Positions 22,483 to 25,480 of a stretch of DNA of 25,480 bases are shown here, in pieces. Position 1 is the first letter of the stretch. Each line of letters starts with the position of its first letter. A program made the translations under genes and the position numbers. Origin of the DNA: DASZZX01 sp036260415 (GTDB lineage: Bacteria > Actinomycetota > Nitriliruptoria > Nitriliruptorales > JAHWKO01); contig DASZZX010000219.1 of NCBI GenBank assembly GCA_036260415.1, positions 1-25,480 of the forward strand. The letters run 5' to 3'. A model generated the notes under the pieces. The model saw only the letters and a program-made list of their open reading frames with translations, was not told the origin of the DNA and ran no database searches.

Positions 22483-23858
22483 CGGCCGACGCGTCGGCGC
22501 CGGGCTGGCGCGCCCCGTTCCGCGACCCCCGCTTCGGCCCCAGCTTCCTGCGCTGGGGACTGCTCGGCGTCCTCGTGCGTGTGCTGCTGCTGCCCGTCGG
22601 CATCACGTCCGACACGCTCGCTGTGTACTGGCGCGCCCACCTGATCGCCTTCCACGGGGACGTGTTCGAGGGCTACCTGGTCAACATGGGCAGCCACGTG
22701 TTGCACGCGCTGTGGCTGCTGGCCGTGCAGCCGCTCATGGGACCGTCCGAGCAGCTGTGGACCCATCCGTGGTGGTGGTCCGACCCCAACGGTCTGGTCG
22801 CCGAGCACATGACGGCGCTGCTGACCAGACCGGACGCGCTGCGCGTGGTGAGCCTGCTGAAGGTGCCGTACGTGCTGGCCGACCTCGCCGCCGGCCTCGT
22901 CCTGCTGAGCTTGCTGTGGCCAGCGGTCGAGGACCGTGACACCGCCCGCGAGCTGGCGGTGTCACGTGCATGGCGGGCGTGGATCTTCTGGATGCTGTCC
23001 CCGGCGGCTCTGTACGCGACGCTGATCTTCGGCCGCTACGAGTCCTTCCCGGTCCTGGCCGTGGTCGTGGCGTTGTGGCTGCTCGAGCGGGGACACGCGG
23101 TGTGGGCTGGGCTCGTGCTCGGGCTGGCCATCACCCTGCGCACCTACCCGGTCCTGTTCGTACCGGTCGTCGCGCTGGTGTGGTACCGCGACCTGCCCCG
23201 GCAGGTCGCCTGGTCCGTCCTCGCCGTGACGCCGTTCGCGCTCACGATGGGCCTGAACCGGCTGGTGGGCGGCACGTACGGGGAGCTGGCCGCGGCCGGC
23301 GACTTCTCGTTCGGCGGCAACTTCTTCGCGTTCGCGTTGCAGCCGGAGCGCGGCGGGCCGGGCCTGTTCCTGTTCGTCGCGGCGGTGTTCGCACTGGGCA
23401 CCTACCTGCTCGGGCGCGCGCGGGGCTGGTGGGGGATGGGTCCGGTGCCGCGCACGCAGGTGTGGCGCTGGCTGGTGCTGGCCCACCTCGCGATCTTCGC
23501 CTTCTCCCAGTTCAGCCCGCACTACCTCATGTGGATCACGCCGGCGGTGGCGCTGCTGCTGGGTCGCACCGGCCGGCCCGGCATCGCCCCGCTGCACCTC
23601 GCGCAGATCGTCGGCGTGGTCGTCGCCCAGTTCGTGCTCGTCGGCGGGGTCATCTTCACCGGTGCCCTCGGTGGTCTCGGCCCGACCGCGACGACGCTGC
23701 TGCCGCTCAACCGCCCCATGGAGGGAAGCGTCGCGGACCAGGTCGTGAACGTGGCCTGGACCGGTTTCTGGGTCGCAACCCTGGCGCTGGCCCTGCCGTT
23801 CCTGCTGGCGACGGTGCGCGCCGATCCCCGCGCCGGACCCTCGTGGGAGCTCCCCTGA
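22479..23858 (+). CDS. Polytopic membrane protein, GT-C/GT87-like glycosyltransferase
   Basis: A 459-aa integral membrane protein with roughly ten hydrophobic helices, for example VPYVLADLAAGLVLLSLLW, FPVLAVVVALWLLERG and LRTYPVLFVPVVALVWY. Layout and segments such as SDTLAVYWRAHLIA in the first outward loop, GRYESFPVL and ITLRTYPVLF resemble polyprenol-phosphate-sugar-dependent mannosyltransferases (GT-C, DUF2029/PIG-M type), where acidic residues in the first loop are catalytic. Assignment is by pattern, not proven. Its GTG overlaps the fusion GT stop by four bases. Together with the DPM1/GtrB-like gene across the divergent promoter it could add sugars to a glycan outside the cell. It converges on the methyltransferase with a 37-base gap that shows no clear terminator. 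Confidence 0.75.
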   Translation: MTADASAPGWRAPFRDPRFGPSFLRWGLLGVLVRVLLLPVGITSDTLAVYWRAHLIAFHGDVFEGYLVNMGSHVLHALWLLAVQPLMGPSEQLWTHPWWWSDPNGLVAEHMTALLTRPDALRVVSLLKVPYVLADLAAGLVLLSLLWPAVEDRDTARELAVSRAWRAWIFWMLSPAALYATLIFGRYESFPVLAVVVALWLLERGHAVWAGLVLGLAITLRTYPVLFVPVVALVWYRDLPRQVAWSVLAVTPFALTMGLNRLVGGTYGELAAAGDFSFGGNFFAFALQPERGGPGLFLFVAAVFALGTYLLGRARGWWGMGPVPRTQVWRWLVLAHLAIFAFSQFSPHYLMWITPAVALLLGRTGRPGIAPLHLAQIVGVVVAQFVLVGGVIFTGALGGLGPTATTLLPLNRPMEGSVADQVVNVAWTGFWVATLALALPFLLATVRADPRAGPSWELP

Positions 23859-23895
23859 GCCGCAACCACCGCGGCGCCACACGCCCGACCGGCCG

Positions 23896-24744
23896 TCACC
23901 GCCAGGCCAGCACGGCGAGGGCCGGACCGTGTTCGCGGTCGGGTTCGTCGAACGCCACCTCGACGTGCGTGTACCCGAAGGCGCGCAGCGCCTCCAGCAA
24001 GGCGTCGCGCGTGATCCAGTGGCTGTGCGGAAGCGGTCCACCGCAGAAGCTCGGCAGGCCGCGTCCCTCCCGGTACTCGTAGCGGTAGCCGGTGCAGGTC
24101 GTCCCGGCCTGTTCCAGCCGGGTGGTGCCCGAGAAGCGGGCGGCCACGTCGGGGCGGCGCGCCATCACCACCGGGTCGTAGAGGTGGGTCCACAGGAACA
24201 CCCTGCGGCACCGCTCGGCGATCAACTGCAGCAGCTGCAGCGGTTCGGCCATGTGGTACAGCACCCCGCTCGCGACGCACAGGTCGAACCGCTCGGCGGT
24301 GTGCCGGAGGTAGGCGACGAAGTCGCCCAGCAGGAAGTGGGCGCGCAGGTCCAGCAGGTTCTTGACGACCAGGCAGCGGAGGAACGCCCGCTCGTGCGCC
24401 TCCACCGCTACGATGTCGGTGGCGCCGGCCTGCTCCAGCATGGCCGTGTGACCGCCCTCCAGCGGCCCGAGCTCGAGGATGCGCCACCGCTCGCCGGGCC
24501 GCAGACGGTCGATCATCCAGGCCATGCGCGGATCGTCGAAGAGGTCCCTGCGCGGACCGGACACGGTGTCCTCGCCGGGCAACGGCACGGCGGAGGTCCA
24601 CTCGCCGCGGAACAGGTCCAACTGGTGCTGCGCGCTGGGTGCCGCGGTGACGTAGTGGCGGTTGTGCGTCGACCTGCCCGCAGACGCCGGCGGTGTGCTC
24701 GCCCCGGCCCCCCCACCGACCATCCTGCGGAGCCTGTCGAGCAC
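23896..24744 (-). CDS. SAM-dependent class I methyltransferase, CmoB/Methyltransf_9-like
   Basis: A soluble 282-aa methyltransferase. The SAM-binding motif I is LELGPLEGGHTAML from about residue 90, the acidic end of strand beta2 is VAVEAHE (~112-118), and ASGVLYHMAEPLQLL (~157-171) corresponds to the GVLYHxxxP motif of CmoB-type enzymes. The C-terminus has SHWITRDALLEALRAFGYT, a usual closing pattern. In glycan loci such enzymes often methylate sugars; tRNA modification is the role of CmoB itself but is not suggested by this context. The GTG at 24744 is chosen because GGAGG stands six bases upstream. A longer frame from 24837 would overlap the preceding gene. Confidence 0.82.
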   Translation of the reverse strand: MLDRLRRMVGGGAGASTPPASAGRSTHNRHYVTAAPSAQHQLDLFRGEWTSAVPLPGEDTVSGPRRDLFDDPRMAWMIDRLRPGERWRILELGPLEGGHTAMLEQAGATDIVAVEAHERAFLRCLVVKNLLDLRAHFLLGDFVAYLRHTAERFDLCVASGVLYHMAEPLQLLQLIAERCRRVFLWTHLYDPVVMARRPDVAARFSGTTRLEQAGTTCTGYRYEYREGRGLPSFCGGPLPHSHWITRDALLEALRAFGYTHVEVAFDEPDREHGPALAVLAWR

Positions 24745-24784
24745 GACCCGCCTCCATCCGTCGGACCGCACGGTAGCCAGGCCC

Positions 24785-25462
24785 TCACCGATGGCGGGAC
24801 GCCGCCGCGCGCCACAGCGAACGCACCAGCCAGGCACCTCCCGCCGCCAGCGTCAGCGTCCACACCACCGTGAACGGACGGTCGTCGCGGAGGCGGCCGG
24901 CGAACTCCGTCGCGACCCGTCCGCCCGCATCCACCGCGCCCCCCACCCGGCCGTGGTGGCCCACCCGGAAGGCGAGGTCACCATCACGGCCCAGGAGCTC
25001 CCCGTCGGGGTACGGGTCGTTGGGGTTGAGGAAGAGGGCCAGCGGGTCGCTGCCCTCCCAGCCCACGGTGGCGGCGAAGCGCTCGCGGGCGGCTCCCTCG
25101 ACCGGTGGGAAGGTCAGCGCCAGCCACGCGGCGTCGGCGATGTCCGCACCGCCGACCACCGCCCTGCGCACCTGCCCGGCACCGCTGAGCCGCAGGGTCA
25201 GCACGCCGTCCGGCTGCGCGACCCCGTAGGTCCCCACCAGCAGGTCGAGGCGTCCCAGCGGGTTCCCGCGGGGCACGAACGACTGCGTGAGGCGGTCGCC
25301 CCCCTCCAGGCGCAGCACCTCGGTGAACCCCGGTTGCTGAGGCTCACCGGTGTACGCGCAGCCGCCCAGCAGCAGCGCCGCGACCACCGTGGCCGTCCGC
25401 CGCCATCCCAAGGAGCGGGGGACACGGCGCGGGTCGCGGGCGCGCGCCGCCTCCACACGCAT
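24785..25462 (-). CDS. Hypothetical membrane-anchored protein with lipobox-like N-terminus and C-terminal TM helix
   Basis: I do not recognise a named family for this 225-aa protein. Residues ~22-34 are hydrophobic and lead to LLLGGC with Cys35, which resembles a lipobox. Residues ~45-190 look like an all-beta outward domain (LTQSFVPRGNPLGRLDLLVG, LTLRLSGAGQVRR, AWLALTFPPVEG), a pattern I associate with beta-sandwich domains in large envelope-glycan membrane proteins. A second hydrophobic helix (~197-217, TVVWTLTLAAGGAWLVRSLW) is followed by a short basic tail, so the protein may be held at both ends. The ATG at 25462 has only a G-rich stretch upstream, and the frame stays open to the window edge, so the real start may lie outside. 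The methyltransferase gene follows 40 bases later. Confidence 0.65.
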   Translation of the reverse strand: MRVEAARARDPRRVPRSLGWRRTATVVAALLLGGCAYTGEPQQPGFTEVLRLEGGDRLTQSFVPRGNPLGRLDLLVGTYGVAQPDGVLTLRLSGAGQVRRAVVGGADIADAAWLALTFPPVEGAARERFAATVGWEGSDPLALFLNPNDPYPDGELLGRDGDLAFRVGHHGRVGGAVDAGGRVATEFAGRLRDDRPFTVVWTLTLAAGGAWLVRSLWRAAASRHR

Positions 25463-25480
25463 CTGCGGTTCCCCCCCGTC

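Noticed and set aside
1..25480. Mobile elements, CRISPR array or phage genes
   Set aside because: No transposase, integrase or phage motifs, no regularly spaced repeats, and uniform codon use throughout; nothing suggests recent insertion.

Overview
This is a GC-rich window (roughly 70% or more by eye) with dense, strongly GC3-biased genes, many GTG starts and 4-base GTGA overlaps. Together with a TIGR03089-type protein, an RmlA 'long form', LCP ligases and a WbbL-like rhamnosyltransferase, this points to an Actinomycetota chromosome. The cell-wall-binding-repeat-2 protein, and the lack of the mycolate or arabinan genes I would recognise, make a deep-branching class (Nitriliruptoria/Euzebya/Egibacter-like) plausible. 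That placement is inference, not proof.

Left part (1-6.1 kb), housekeeping and accessory genes: a 5'-truncated biotin protein ligase, an acyl-CoA dehydrogenase whose GTG lies just after a -10-like box (possible leaderless mRNA), an unrecognised 261-aa protein, a convergent XRE-cupin regulator, and a minus-strand pair of an MgtE/SLC41-like permease followed one base later by a duplicated PhoU-TrkA_C regulator.

Middle part (6.2-17.7 kb), cell-envelope glycan attachment: a TIGR03089 protein is divergent from a co-directional run of LCP ligase 1, LCP ligase 2, rmlA, rmlB, rmlD, a 4-TM SMR/EamA-like protein, a WbbL-like rhamnosyltransferase, a ManC-like nucleotidyltransferase, and then a separately promoted secreted SpoIID/LytB protein with C-terminal CWB2 repeats. 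The order TIGR03089 / LCP / rmlD / wbbL / manB(C) matches what I recall of the Mycobacterium tuberculosis Rv3268-Rv3264c region, which makes and attaches the GlcNAc-rhamnose linker of arabinogalactan. The inferred job here is to make dTDP-rhamnose and a second NDP-sugar, build a rhamnose-containing lipid-linked linker, possibly flip it, and attach a polymer to peptidoglycan with the LCP enzymes. rmlC is not in the window.

Right part (17.7-25.5 kb), more glycan assembly: a minus-strand GT2 (polyprenol-phosphate type, two TM helices) overlapping a GT4, a divergent plus-strand GT2-GT4 fusion overlapping a GT-C-like polytopic membrane protein, and a minus-strand pair of a membrane-anchored hypothetical protein and a CmoB-like SAM methyltransferase.

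A near-identical box, CTAGCCT followed by a C/G-rich run, lies just upstream of three transcription-unit starts (LCP1, SpoIID and the minus-strand GT2), suggesting a shared promoter element. I see no rRNA, tRNA, CRISPR array, insertion sequence or phage gene. The longest gene-free stretch is about 220 bases (3328-3551).
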